From: Craterostigma plantagineum
Lineage: Eukaryota; Streptophyta; Magnoliopsida; Lamiales; Linderniaceae
Length of the DNA: 64,000 bases
Assembly: GCA_027422505.1 (NCBI GenBank)
Contig: JAPQWV010000018.1
Coordinates: 17,316,001 to 17,380,000, forward strand
Reading direction: 5' to 3'
Within the stretch, counting starts at the first letter, position 1, and the number at the start of each line of letters is the position of its first letter. Below, one piece after another: positions 24,282-34,962 of this stretch. A model generated the notes under the pieces. That model saw only the letters and a list, made by a program, of their open reading frames with translations, was not told the DNA's origin and did not search any database. A program made the position numbers and the translations under genes.

Positions 24282-25226
24282 TCACATGACTGTATCCATC
24301 ACCATGGAAATCGAACCTCTTCGTATATTCTGGAACATATCAAAATATTTTCTTTTGGAGCAAATATGGAACTTCGACCCCGAATTCAATATCCATTCAT
24401 CCTGAGAACGAGCGTCATCATTGTAGACTGTGAGAACGTCTACAACATCATCCTTATCCTGTGCTATCATGGTTGTGGAATTTTCCTCGCCATTGCTGTC
24501 CTTCCTCCAAGTCGAACAGTTCCTCTTGATGTGTCCCGGCTCACCACACTTGTAGCACATGATGCTCTTCCCGCCATTCTTTGATTTGGACCTGCTGCTA
24601 CCTCCAAATTCTCTGGCGTGAAACCTTCCTCTACGATTCTTCCCATGCATAGCCAACGCCGAATTTTGGCTATCTCCATAATTTGATCGTCTCCTCTTTT
24701 CATGCACCAAAAGAGTTGACTGTACATCCACCATCTTCACTGTCGTCTTTCCGTACAAGATGGTTGTGATCAAATTATCATAAGAATCAGGAAGCGATGT
24801 AAGAAGTAAAAGGGCCTTATCTTCTTCCTCCAACTTTACTTCAACTTTTATAAGTTGATCCACAAGTCCGTTGAACACGCTTATATGATCCATGAGATTT
24901 CCACCTTCCTCCATCTTCAGCCGGTACAGCTCCCGCTTCAGATCTAACTTTGTGGCTAAGTGTTTCCCGAGATGCAGCTCCTCCAACTTCGCCCACAAGT
25001 CTGGTGCAGAATCCTCATTAACAACATTATTAATAATGTTATCCGCAATGTACAAACGTATTGTGCTGACACATCTTGACCCCAAATCCCCACAGTCTTC
25101 TTTCGTCATTTTCTCCGGCTTTGCCGTGTCTCCTTTCAAAGCCTTAGCCAAACCTTGATGAACAAGTATGTCCTTCACTCGTCTCTGCCACAGAGTGAAA
25201 CTCTCCGTACCATCAAATTGCCGCAC
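24282..25226 (-). CDS. Copia-type gag with truncated protease
   Basis: 314 residues. The gag domain (UBN2/DUF4219 type) starts MRQFDGTESFTLWQRRVKDI. A CCHC knuckle CYKCGEPGHIKRNC lies at residues about 223-236. The aspartic protease region starts DEWILNSGSKFHIC, where the catalytic DSG is changed to NSG. After FQNIRRG the frame shifts. The homologous sequence (DGYSHVIRGVGTVKIKM, then EELISLSQLDSKGYES) continues to about 24060 in other frames. Nothing downstream encodes pol, so a gag-like protein may be made but no maturation enzymes. Confidence 0.8.
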   Translation of the reverse strand: MRQFDGTESFTLWQRRVKDILVHQGLAKALKGDTAKPEKMTKEDCGDLGSRCVSTIRLYIADNIINNVVNEDSAPDLWAKLEELHLGKHLATKLDLKRELYRLKMEEGGNLMDHISVFNGLVDQLIKVEVKLEEEDKALLLLTSLPDSYDNLITTILYGKTTVKMVDVQSTLLVHEKRRRSNYGDSQNSALAMHGKNRRGRFHAREFGGSSRSKSKNGGKSIMCYKCGEPGHIKRNCSTWRKDSNGEENSTTMIAQDKDDVVDVLTVYNDDARSQDEWILNSGSKFHICSKRKYFDMFQNIRRGSISMVMDTVM

Positions 25227-25401
25227 TTAAAAATTATTTTCCGTCGCCATTATCCTTGCAGAAATTCAACAACTTTGGCCCGACACTGGCTCCCCCGTAA
25301 CGATAAACCTTCTTGATATCTTTTCTGATGTGGAAGATCAGACAAAGCTGAAACCACAGAGCATAATCAGAATATCAATTAGGCTAGGCTCTGATACCAC
25401 T

Positions 25402-25888
25402 TGTTGGGATTGAGCGGTAAATATTTAATTCCAGGCCAGCGATAGTTGTATTTGGACTCCGCGACAATTTATCGGGATATTAATTAAAGCCAAAAGACAC
25501 CGAAAAAACCGAAATCGGAGAGACAATAGTTTTACTATATTTGAGAATATTACACCGTACAAAATAACGCTCGTGTTTAAACCCAAATCCGAGACCCCTT
25601 ACCCACTCGGGTAATGTTTTTGTACCCACTCTCAGTTACCTAGTAAAAACTACACCCGCTCTCACCCTTATCCACTCGGACATTTTCTTTTTTTTTTCAC
25701 TCTCTCTCTCTCTCACCCCTCTCTCTCTCTCGTTAATTTGGGATGTTCTATCATTGAAACCATAGTGCCCTTTTATAGCTAAATTCCCAAGCTAAGGTCC
25801 AAAATAGTAAACGTCAGTGCATACGTTTACTCATTTGCGTGGGTAGACCATCTTGCACATGGTTGAATATTCAATGCTGGACACATCA
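25402..25888 (-). repeat. 5' LTR of gag-only Copia-like element
   Basis: 487 bp. The primer site sits at 25388-25400 (CTCTGATACCA on this strand). It has an internal deletion relative to the other LTR, so this copy probably could not regenerate itself faithfully. Confidence 0.9.
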
Positions 25889-26104
25889 TCGGCCTCTCCA
25901 ACACGTTGATTTTAAGAAAATTATCACATTGGTACGTCGTCCACATGTGAATAATAAATAATGAATTCTTAAAAATTATCGTGTTAGATAGGGCAATTTA
26001 TGTTAGCAATGGATATGAGAGGGTGAGGTGTTGGCGGCGTTGAGAATCGAGAAAACGCAGATTGAAAGATTTGCTTGGTGCTCACAGTGTATATATATAT
26101 AAGT

Positions 26105-26297
26105 AATGTTATGGTGCTCGCCTTGCGTGAGCACCTTCGTGAGCACCAACCACATCAACGCGCTAAATCAGCATACAATGAGATTTTTTATTGATCTATA
26201 ACCTACACATGAGATTAGTGAATCCGTCGGGGTTGATTTGGCATATTGAGGTGGCACAAAAAAATGACACACAACAGACGTAAGCACCATAGCATTT
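26105..26297. mobile_element. small MITE inserted in a TA repeat
   Basis: About 193 bp. Left end AATGTTATGGTGCTCGCC and inverted right end AATGCTATGGTGCTTACG match well. Both sides are TA microsatellite (26088-26100 and 26297-26319), which hides any target duplication. Related words (GTGAGCACCA) recur at 26340-26375, suggesting another fragment. Confidence 0.55.
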
Positions 26298-26391
26298 ATA
26301 TATATATATATATATATTGAGAGATTTGCTATGGTGCCCACCTACCGTGAGCAACCACCGTGAGCACCATAAGAAATTCTCTCAATCTTGT

Positions 26392-26522
26392 GTTTTTTCG
26401 ATTCCCAACGTCGCCAACACTTCAGTAAACCCTCTCATATCCATTGCAAACTTAAATCGCCCTCTCCAACATAATTTTTAAGAAAATTCACCATTTATTG
26501 TTCGCATATGGACGACGTCCGA
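26392..26522. repeat. one-armed copy of the 23178 MITE family
   Basis: Carries TTTTTTCGATTCCCAACGTC, CCCTCTCATATCCATTGC and GGACGACGTCC in the same order as the left arm of the 23178-26057 element. It stops at the GACGAC centre, so it is half an element. Confidence 0.55.
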
Positions 26523-26664
26523 TATGATGATTTTCTTGATGCCATTGACCAACATCTCGGATGCCGATTTGACCTGTTGACTTGATATATTTTATTGATA
26601 CATGTGTTACATACATATATATATATGTATATTATATATATATTGATACATGCACCCGCACATG

Positions 26665-27146
26665 TAGGGATGGCAGTGGGGCGGGGCGGGAGTGGGGATC
26701 TAATCCCCATCCCCGTTCCCGCGATGCATTCCGGGACGAAATCGTCCCCGTCCCCGCGGGGATCCACGCGGGGCGGGGATTCCCCACGGGGATTCTCCGC
26801 CCATTAATTTTCTTTAAAATAATATCTTTAATATAATATATAAATTTGAATATATTTGTGTAATAAATATTTTATAAATTATAATTTTATATATTATTTG
26901 TATTAATTTAATATTTTTAATCAATATTTTGATATTATTTTACTATTATTTAAATTATAATATAATATTATATATATTATAATATATAAAAGAGGGTTCG
27001 GGGATGGAGCGGGGATCCCCGTGGGGATCCCACGGGAAACATCATTCCCCGTCCCCGCTCCGCGGGATAAAATCTCGGGGATTCCCCGCCCCGTTCGGGG
27101 CAGATCCCCACGGGGACGGAAAATCCCCGCCCCATTGCCAACCCTA
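26665..27146. mobile_element. GC-ended hAT MITE
   Basis: 482 bp with ends TAGGGATGGCAGTGGGGCGG and, inverted, TAGGGTTGGCAATGGGGCGG. A perfect 8-bp target duplication CGCACATG lies at 26657-26664 and 27147-27154. The GGGGATCCCC-rich arms surround an AT-rich centre. It is non-coding. TAGGG ends with an 8-bp TSD assign it to hAT. Confidence 0.9.
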
Positions 27147-27154
27147 CGCACATG

Positions 27155-27423
27155 CGTGTGATGGATAGTAGTACCATAGAAACTAAAATTTTATATGAAA
27201 ATAATTGGGCCCACGGACTCAATAGCCAATTAGCCAACTGCTAATTGGGCCCAGATAAAGCCCATTATAAGTCAAGCCCATGAAATGTTGCAAACGTTAA
27301 CGATTCAAACCGCTCATACAAACAGAAAAAAAAAAGGATCATCATATCATCATTTGAGTTTCTGACATCATTCTACGGCGACAAATTTCGAAGGATTTAA
27401 TGATCAGATAGCATGTGTCTGAT
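27155..27423. other. 3' flank of the RUG3-like gene
   Basis: Nothing coding is seen. It lies between the hAT MITE and the stop codon of the minus-strand RCC1 gene and presumably contains that gene's 3' UTR and poly(A) site. Confidence 0.4.
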
Positions 27424-29989
27424 TTAGCAAGCTGACCTCAAAACCAAGCACATGGAATGAGAAGCACCGATAGAAACTGCTATAACTCTGTGATCCTCTA
27501 ACTCATCGCCTTCGTTCAGAAACTTGACTTGGACGGGCATTGATTGTATCTCTCCAAGCCCGGGAACGCCTAGCTGGCTATCCGCTGCATAGCCCCACAT
27601 GAAAAGCTTTCCTTTGTCTGAATATCGAATTCACTTTTTCTCTCAGTCGTTATGTTCGAAATAGGAAAAAGAAAAAGATAGCCCAGAAAAACATATGTTT
27701 CTTACCAGTTATAGCTGCTGAGGATGAGCCTCCACAGGCAATATAAACCACTCTCTCGTCAGCCAATGCTTCGATGGGCTCGGGAATTTTTCTGCTCTGA
27801 AGCGAAGAGTGGCCTAACTGACCCTGTCCACCGTGGCCCCACGATAGAACTTTGCCTTTGTCTGAAAAGGAAAATGAAGAAACTAGAATCAGATTATGTG
27901 CTATTATGTTATTGGTTTTTTTCCTGAGAAATTATAAGAGGGGCACTGAATAAGTATTTTCACACCTGTTAGAGCAAGAGAAAAATATCCACCACTCGCT
28001 ATCTGAAGCAAACGAACGTCTCTGAGAGTTGGAACGGGTTGTGGTTTCCAGCCGCCGATTTTATCACCTCTACCAAGCTCGTAATTCGAGTTTGCTGCAG
28101 AGAAAAGATTTACATATGGCACGAGTTCAATGTAATACTAGCAAAAAAAAAAAAGCAGAGAACATTTGCTTCTTTCCACATACTGCTCAATTTTTTTCGA
28201 GATTCTTCATGAGCAATTTGATTCATAGTTAAGTCCCAGTAAAAGCTCGTACAACCACATCTCATCTAACATAATATTGCAAATCAAATCCACTGGGCAT
28301 TGCTAGCATGTCGATAACATAGACGTGGAATATGAGTTACTAACACAGCATGAGTCCCGATTCCTATTGCAAAGCAAGTTAGTAACTTTATATTCAGAAA
28401 TATGTTTTCACACATTTTCCAATCTAAAAATAAAATAGAAGCTTCCATTTCACAGCCAATCTTAAACTTATAAAGATCTCAAGCACTATTATCCATTCTT
28501 ACCACCCCAGTTCCAAAGCTGCCCTTCTTCAGTTAATACATTAGTGAAGAAGCCACCGCATGCAACAGCAGCTACTGGCAAAGGCAAGGCATTGACTAGA
28601 GAAGGTGTGCCGAGTCCACCAGCATGATCGGGCCCACGCCCTGGACCAAGGCCCAATCTACCATCTCCTTCGTCTCGACCCCAAATGTAAAGTTTACCTT
28701 TTCATGACATGAAAAGAGGAAACAAAAATTAATGATCAGTGGAAGGTTAATAATGCCTCGGTGTTCGAACAATGAAACTAATGTCAACAAGGGCTGGCAA
28801 AACATATGCAACAAATAATGAAAATGAATCTGTACAAAATCCATTATTCTATTGTCAAAATATTTTACTGCTCAGGTGATCATTCTAACCAGATTTGGTT
28901 ATTGCAGCTGTATGTGTACCGCCGGTTGCAATATGACAGATTTCTTCGTCCCACGATCCTTCGACTAATCTAGGAAGCAACTCCCTGTGATAAACTGAAT
29001 GTCCAAGAGCACCAAATCCTCCATAACCCCTGAAAACTACGTCGTAAAAGAACTATCAAAATTTGAAAACGAACCTTGGGTCAAACTCAATGGTGGCTAT
29101 ATTACAATAGGATCCTAAACATCATATGCAGCAAGGCACCGACAAGCAGTCAAATATTGAAGAATTTCCACATAGAAACAGTGATGTGAGATTCAAACAA
29201 TTCTTGAACTACATTATAATGAATCTAATCATGGGTCAACATTACTAGTCACAGAGGAACTTATACATGAGAATTAAGACATTGAACAATACGCATCCAT
29301 GATAGAGATAGCTCGAACACATACAACAGCAGCAAGCAGTGCATTCAATTAAACGACGAAGCTAAGGGGCATTTCAATTTTCACTAAAGTTGTAAATTGG
29401 AATAAGAGAGACTACAATGCAGTGACGAATAATTACTACATCGTATCAATCTCTATGGAGGAAGATGTAACCAAGACACTGACCATGTGAAGACACGGCC
29501 GAGCTCGTCTAGCGCGACTGAGTGGAGCCCACCAAGCGCCAAACTCCTCACACCCATCTCCAAATTCTCGTTCAATGTCGGCACAAAGACCGAATTCTCG
29601 TGCCCAAAACCCAACCTCCCACCATCACCTTTACCCCAAACCCACAGTTTACCATCGACCACCACGCCCGAGTGGAACAGCCCACACGAGATTCCAACCT
29701 CCACGCTTCTTTCGCTAACCTCTTTAGGATTCGATTGAGTCGACAGACGGCCCGAAATGGACCTAGACATAGAGAAATCCGGCGGGACGGAGATTGAAGC
29801 GACTGGATAGGGGTAGATTCGTACTTCCTCGACGCCGCCGCCGAGCTGGCCGGAGGCGCCACGGCCCCAAGAGTAGAGGTACAGGTTTTTGGCTGTGGGC
29901 GAGGGATGAGAGTGGAGAATAGGAAGCTTGGATTTAGTGGCGCTTGCCGTGGAGAGGTGGCGGAGGTGGCGGAGCGCGGCGGAGGACAT
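27424..29989 (-). CDS. RUG3: mitochondrial RCC1-repeat protein, RUG3-like
   Basis: Six exons: 29989-29484, 29029-28890, 28697-28503, 28094-27966, 27861-27706 and 27617-27424. They join in frame to 439 residues ending SMCLVLRSAC. The protein is a seven-bladed RCC1 propeller with repeated signatures such as YSWGRGASGQLGGG, WVWGKGDGGRLGFG, WGYGGFGALG, WGRDEGDGRLGLG, NWGANSNYELGRG, WGHGGQGQLG and MWGYAADSQLG. The N-terminus (MSSAALRHLRHLSTASATKS) is Arg/Ser/Ala-rich without acids, as in a mitochondrial presequence. Arabidopsis RUG3 has the same blade order and is needed for nad2 intron splicing and complex I. The assignment rests on remembered resemblance. All junctions are GT-AG and no breaks are seen. 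Confidence 0.9.
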
Positions 29990-30363
29990 TAGGCGGTGGC
30001 GCGCTTAATGATGACGTGTTTGCAAGGGTAATGTCACCACTCCAACTTTCTCTATAACTGTTCTACTAATTCAAAAATGGGCCTATATGCCCATAAAGGT
30101 GTTCGATCTGAAGTCCATTTTTCAGACGGCCCAAGAATAAGTTTGTCTTCATTCATATATTATTTACTACGCTTTTATTTTTATTTTAAGTGAAATTAAC
30201 CCATAAGTTAAACGTCCCATCTTATTGCATAAATCAGGTAGTAATGATATGTTTGCCCATTGGAAAAAGACTGCCCAATAAAATTAAGTCGACAATGACT
30301 GCTCGATATGAATTATTGGAGTAGTTCAGAGAGTATTTAATAAAAATATACCCTACTATTAAA
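29990..30363. promoter_or_regulatory. upstream region of the RUG3-like gene
   Basis: Promoter-side flank of a minus-strand gene. It holds a GGGCC/GGCCC cluster (ATGGGCCTATATGCCC at 30067-30082, ACGGCCC at 30126), similar to the site II elements common before mitochondrial-protein genes. No clear TATA box. Confidence 0.4.
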
Positions 30364-30889
30364 TAGGGATCAACCCAACCCGCCAACCCGACACGATCCG
30401 CAGCCGAAAATAACAGGTTCAGGTTAGTACCTGTTTACGTAAATGGGTAAACTCGAATCCAACCCAACCCAATTATTAAGTGGGTTAGGTTAGGGTTCGG
30501 ATTTTCAACCCGAAATCAACCCGAAATCAACCTGAAATCAATCCATTTAACCCGAATATATATTATTAACATATTATTAAATAAAATAAAAGGACTAACT
30601 CTAATACTACACCCACTATCACGCTCATACATGATGTTTTTAGAAAAAAAAATTTCATTAGTTCTCCTTTTTTTGTTTAATTTGGATTTATAATTCTAAA
30701 TTTTGATTTTTTTTCTTCTCTTTTTAATTTTAAACGGGTTGGCGGGTTGGATTAGGGTTAAAGTAGGTTGGGTTTGGGTAATTTTTCAACCTGTTTAAGT
30801 AAACAGGTCAGGTCGGTTGAAGTTTTCAACCCGTTTATTAAACGGGTTGAACCCGAAGGTGACCCAATCCGACCTGTTTACCACCCCTA
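30364..30889. mobile_element. hAT MITE
   Basis: 526 bp, left end TAGGGATCAACCCAACC and inverted right end TAGGGGTGGTAAACAGG. An 8-bp target duplication CTATTAAA lies at 30356-30363 and 30890-30897. The interior is rich in AACCCG/CGGGTT repeats in both orientations around an AT-rich core. It encodes nothing. Confidence 0.8.
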
Positions 30890-30897
30890 CTATTAAA

Positions 30898-31691
30898 TAG
30901 AGGAAAAGAGTAAAGAACGAAAGAAAAAATATAAAGTACCAAACAATCATTCAAAAACATAAAAATAAAATAATCAATCAAGCCAACGCGACCGGCCCGG
31001 CAGTGCACTACCTGATTTTTTCTCCTAATATTAAATTTCCCTAATAAATAATAAGGAAAAAGAGTGCTTGTCCTATACCTATTGTGTACTAATAATAATA
31101 TTATTAATGACAATGAATATTAATAATAAAATGAAAAAGATTATGCCTCCTTGATCTGTGTGATAATGCTACAAAACAAAATATTAAATGTTACGCAAGC
31201 GTCATTGGTGTGCTTGACTTGAAAGCATATTTGTGATCATATGCATCGCACGTAGGAGCATGATAATGTGCCGTGCTTTGAATCTTTGAATATTTTATAT
31301 ATATAGTATATTATTTGCGAATTATTCGATAATTTTCAGACGCTAGCAACTAGACAAAGCACAGGCAATAAGTCTTAGGTCATAGTTTGAAAAATCATAC
31401 GTAATTTCATGTACACTTAGTCGCACAAAAGAATAAAAGATATACACTAAACGTGGCATGCATAAGTACATATGTTATAGTCATCATCGTATTGATTTAT
31501 TCCACCAATTTCTTCTGAAAAGTGGTCTGAGGATAGGATGTTCCCATTTTAGCCTATTCGGCTTAAATGCTGAATTCTATTCATCATACATATTACGTTA
31601 CACAATTGTTACATAACATAATCATCACATCAACCATTTAATCAATAAAATAATCATATTTAATTTCCGCAACCTTCATTCTTAACAATAA
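30898..31691. other. intergenic, AT-rich, no feature seen
   Basis: No gene, RNA or bordered repeat could be supported in this stretch. Confidence 0.4.
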
Positions 31692-32665
31692 GTGCTCGTT
31701 TGGTTCACAGGTTTATATTAAGGAGGGTTTAAATAAGTAATGGTTTATATAAAATAAATTAATGGATATAAGTAAAATGTATGTTTGGTTAGTGGATTTA
31801 AATGTTGTATATCTGTTTGGATAAACATGAGTTTAATAAATGGGTATTTGATAAAAGTACATGTATACCCTCAACTATATTACAATTACACGTACAAGAA
31901 AATTAAATCAACAAAGCCCATTAGTCAATCGTTAAAAAATTATGTTGAAGCCTGTTCATGCCCCTGCAAATTAGATCAGTAGAAAAAGTAAAAACCATTG
32001 ATGCGTATTATTTACATATAAAGAATGATACTTGCGGATAAAGAGACAGAAGAACAACCAGTAATTTTTCAGAAAACAAACTCTAGATCAACAAACAAAT
32101 TCTAGATTTTTTATTGTAAAAAGGAGGCGTAACCTAATTTTCAACACCATACCATCAAAGTACATCAAAGGTAGAAACAAGAGAAGGGATCTGTCGTGAA
32201 CCAAGCTTAGAATAGATATGCGAGCCAATTTAAACAGTATAATTTAGGGAAAAAACAATTGCAAAAGCTTCTGATAAAGCCAAGGATGCAAAATCTCATT
32301 TTGCTTAATTTCTCTCACCTTGTTGAATGGATTTGACTGCTGCAACTTTTGATTCCTTGATAAAAGAGCAAAAAGGAAAAAGAAAAGGAGATGAGATGAG
32401 TATAAGTTGAGCAAAAAGAAAAAGGTAAAGGAGATGAGTAGAAGTCAGTGGTTGTGTCGTGCGTAGTACATTCGAGGGGTAACGGTGTAAATTAATTGGT
32501 TGGTTTTCAATAACCCACCTCAAGTGTGTGTTTGATTAAACCTTCTCATACGGGTTTAAAGGTATTATATATAAACCCATAGTTTATATATACTTATCAA
32601 CCAAACATATCAATATATGGTAAACCCATGTTTAAAACAATTAAACCCTTCAACTAAACAAGGGC
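31692..32665. mobile_element. Harbinger-type MITE, second copy of the family at 11334
   Basis: 974 bp, ends GTGCTCGTTTGGTT and AACTAAACAAGGGC, flanked by a perfect TAA duplication (31689-31691 and 32666-32668). It shares long blocks with 11334-12234 (AGGAGGGTTTAAATAAGTAA, TTTGGATAAACATG). No transposase. Confidence 0.88.
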
Positions 32666-32995
32666 TAAAGATCTTATTCAATTGCAGTTCTAAATCACTA
32701 GTAACGAGTAGAACACAAAACCTCCAAATGAGGCGCCAAATTTAATACCAAAATTGTTATATACGCGTTGTATGTATTTGAGAGATTTTTTTTTGTTAAT
32801 TACTCATTCAAAAATAATATAGACATACATTTATTTCTCATATTAATGTTGTGTTGCTTATTGTTATCCATCGCTATCTGTATTTCCATCTCCTTTACCT
32901 ACTACATATTTTCGGATTTTCCTCAAACCTCCATTACCATTCCTTGCACAGTTCATTCAAGAAAAAAAGAATTCGACAAAAAGAAAACATAAATA
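32666..32995 (+). promoter_or_regulatory. upstream region of the UGT gene
   Basis: The space between the MITE and the UGT start. TTATATACGCG near 32757 is the best TATA-like element. A pyrimidine-rich leader follows, ending AAACATAAATAATG at the start codon. Confidence 0.4.
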
Positions 32996-34962
32996 ATGAG
33001 TACAGAAATTAAACCCCACGCCTTGATGTTCCCATACCCTCTTCAAGGCCACGTAATACCTTTCGTCAACTTAGCCATAAAGCTCGCCGCTGCCCACGGC
33101 TTCACCATCACCTTCGTCAACACAGAGTCCGTTCACCACCAGATTTCCAAAGCCCGACCAGACGGCGGATCCGCCGACGCCGGCGACATCTTCGCCGGCG
33201 CACGCAGATCTGGCCTTGACATACGCTACAGAACAGTCAGCGACGGCTTTCCTTTAGACTTCGACCGTTCTCTGAACCACGACGAGTTCTTCGAATCCAT
33301 CTTGCACGAATTCGTCCACAGCGTCGACGAACTCGTCGGAAAACTCACCGGCGAAGATCCCACCATCAACGCCCTAATCGTCGACACCTTCTACGTATGG
33401 CCGTCGGCCATCGCCGGAAAATACAACCTCCCAAACATCTCCTTCTTCACCGAGCCGGCGCTCGTCCTCTCTCTCTACTACCACCTCGACCTCCTCGTCA
33501 GCCACGGACACTTCAGTAAAAACGCCGATGACAGCCGCCGTACGGACGCCGTCGACTACGTCCCCGGCGTGAAACCCATTTCGCCGGCGGACTTAATGTC
33601 CTACCTCCAGGCCAAGGATGAGACCACCGTCCACCGCATAATCTACAGAGCCTTCGCCGACGTAAAAAAAGCAGACTTCATAATCTGCAACACAATCCAA
33701 GAACTCGAAGAAGACACCATAGACGCCCTAAACCACAACCAGCCCTTCTACGCCGTGGGACCCATCTTCCCCTCGCCGAGCCACCACGGCCGAGTCACCA
33801 CGAGCCTATGGCTCGAGTCCGACTGCACGGCATGGCTCGACTCCAAGCCGCCCGGCTCGGTCCTATACGTCTCCTTCGGCAGCTATGCACACACGGGCCG
33901 AAGTGAAATTGTCGAGCTGGCCCACGGGCTCGAGCTGAGCGGGTCGAACTTCATATGGGTGCTCCGACCCGACATAGTGAGCTCGGAGGATACGGATATA
34001 TTACCGCCCGGGTTCGCGGGTCGGGTCGCGGATCGGGGTTTGATCGTGGACTGGTGCTCTCAGGTAGGATTGAGTTGCAAATGAATTCAATCTTTTCGTT
34101 CGATTCGATATTCGATTTGAAAATTTAAGATTCGAATTCGAATATTTAGAATATGAATCCGAATAAATATAGTTTGTCTGGGTAGAATATATATATATAT
34201 ATTATATATATATATATATATATATGTATCAAAGTATTCGATTCGATTATTCATAGCTATTCGATTCGAATAACTTCATATATATTTGCATATAACATAT
34301 TATCATTTGGTATAAAAATATACCATATTATAATTCAATATATTATATCTTAAAGATAATATTGTTATTAAAAACTGAAAAATAAATATTTATTACACTC
34401 GGATTCTGATATCCGAAAATTTGTTGAAATATTTTCGAATACGAATCAATTCCATGATTCAAATAATAATCGTTGCGAATAGTTACTAGAATACGAATAG
34501 AATATTGTGGTATTCGACTCAATTCGTTTTCAATCCTACTCTCAGGCGGAGGTGCTCGCCCACGGGTCGGTTGGCGGGTTCTTGACGCACTGCGGGTGGA
34601 ATTCGATACTCGAGAGCGTTTGGTGCGGCGTTCCTCTGCTTTGTTACCCCCTTCTGACCGATCAGTTCACCAATAGGAAGCTCGTCGTCGAAGATTTGAA
34701 GGTTGGAATTAATTTGTACGACGAAGAAGGTGGCGATCAGAGGGTTTTGAGGAGGCACGTTGTTTGCGAGAGGATTGGTCGTATTATGAAGGGCGGCGAG
34801 GGAATAAGGGAGAGGGTCGCGGGACTTAGGAAGGTCATGGAAGGTGCGTTAGATGTCGGCGGGTCGTCTCGGGAGAATCTCGAGAGGTTCGTCAGGGATT
34901 TGAAGGTTGATATCGATAAGAGGACTAATGGAAAGAAAATAACTGACGTTTTAGGGAAGTGA
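32996..34962 (+). CDS. UDP-glycosyltransferase, UGT86A-like (family 1)
   Basis: Two exons, 32996-34063 and 34546-34962, join in phase 0 to 494 residues. The N-terminal acceptor lobe has HALMFPYPLQGHVIPFVNLA with the catalytic His of the GHV motif region, DTFYVWPSAIAGKYNLPNIS and VSDGFPLDFDRSLNHDEFFE. The C-terminal donor lobe has SVLYVSFGSYAHTGRSEIVE. The PSPG box runs across the splice junction: DWCSQ, then AEVLAHGSVGGFLTHCGWNS, SVWCGVPLLCYPLLTDQF. All PSPG landmarks (W, HCGWNS, E, P, DQ) are present. Resemblance to Arabidopsis UGT86A1/A2 is strong along the whole length. The acceptor is unknown, and the enzyme should be cytosolic. The first exon is unusually GC-rich for this window. The intron is a transposon (see 34065-34538). 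Confidence 0.93.
34065..34538. mobile_element. hAT-type MITE that forms the UGT intron
   Basis: 474 bp, left end TAGGATTGAGTTGCAAATGA and inverted right end TAGGATTGAAAACGAATTGA. The 8-bp target duplication CTCTCAGG lies at 34057-34064 and 34539-34546. The last G of the left copy plus the first T of the element make the GT donor, and the AG of the right copy is the acceptor. The interior is AT-rich with GAATCGAATATTCG-type words and an AT microsatellite (34188-34228). Same family as 48229-53822. Confidence 0.88.

Larger units (their letters stand above)
23244..25888 (-). mobile_element. gag-only (TR-GAG type) Copia-like LTR retrotransposon
   Basis: LTRs at 23244-23763 (520 bp) and 25402-25888 (487 bp) begin TGTTGGG and end ACACATCA. 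TCGGC at 23239-23243 and 25889-25893 is the 5-bp target duplication. On the minus strand the primer site TGGTATCAGAGCC lies just inside the right LTR, and a purine tract (GGAGGGGGAGA) abuts the left LTR. The roughly 1.6-kb interior has gag and a partial protease but no integrase, reverse transcriptase or RNase H, so it would need a helper. The right LTR lacks about 35 bp present in the left. Confidence 0.92.
23178..26057. mobile_element. inverted-repeat MITE split by an LTR element
   Basis: The left arm (23178-23243 plus 25889-25950) starts TTTTCGGTTCTCAACGCCGC. The right arm (about 25960-26057) is its inverse and ends GCGGCGTTGAGAATCGAGAA. Both arms share CTCTCATATCCATTG and a GACGAC block near the centre. 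Without the LTR element it would be about 230 bp. A single arm of the same family recurs at 26392-26522. Confidence 0.65.
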
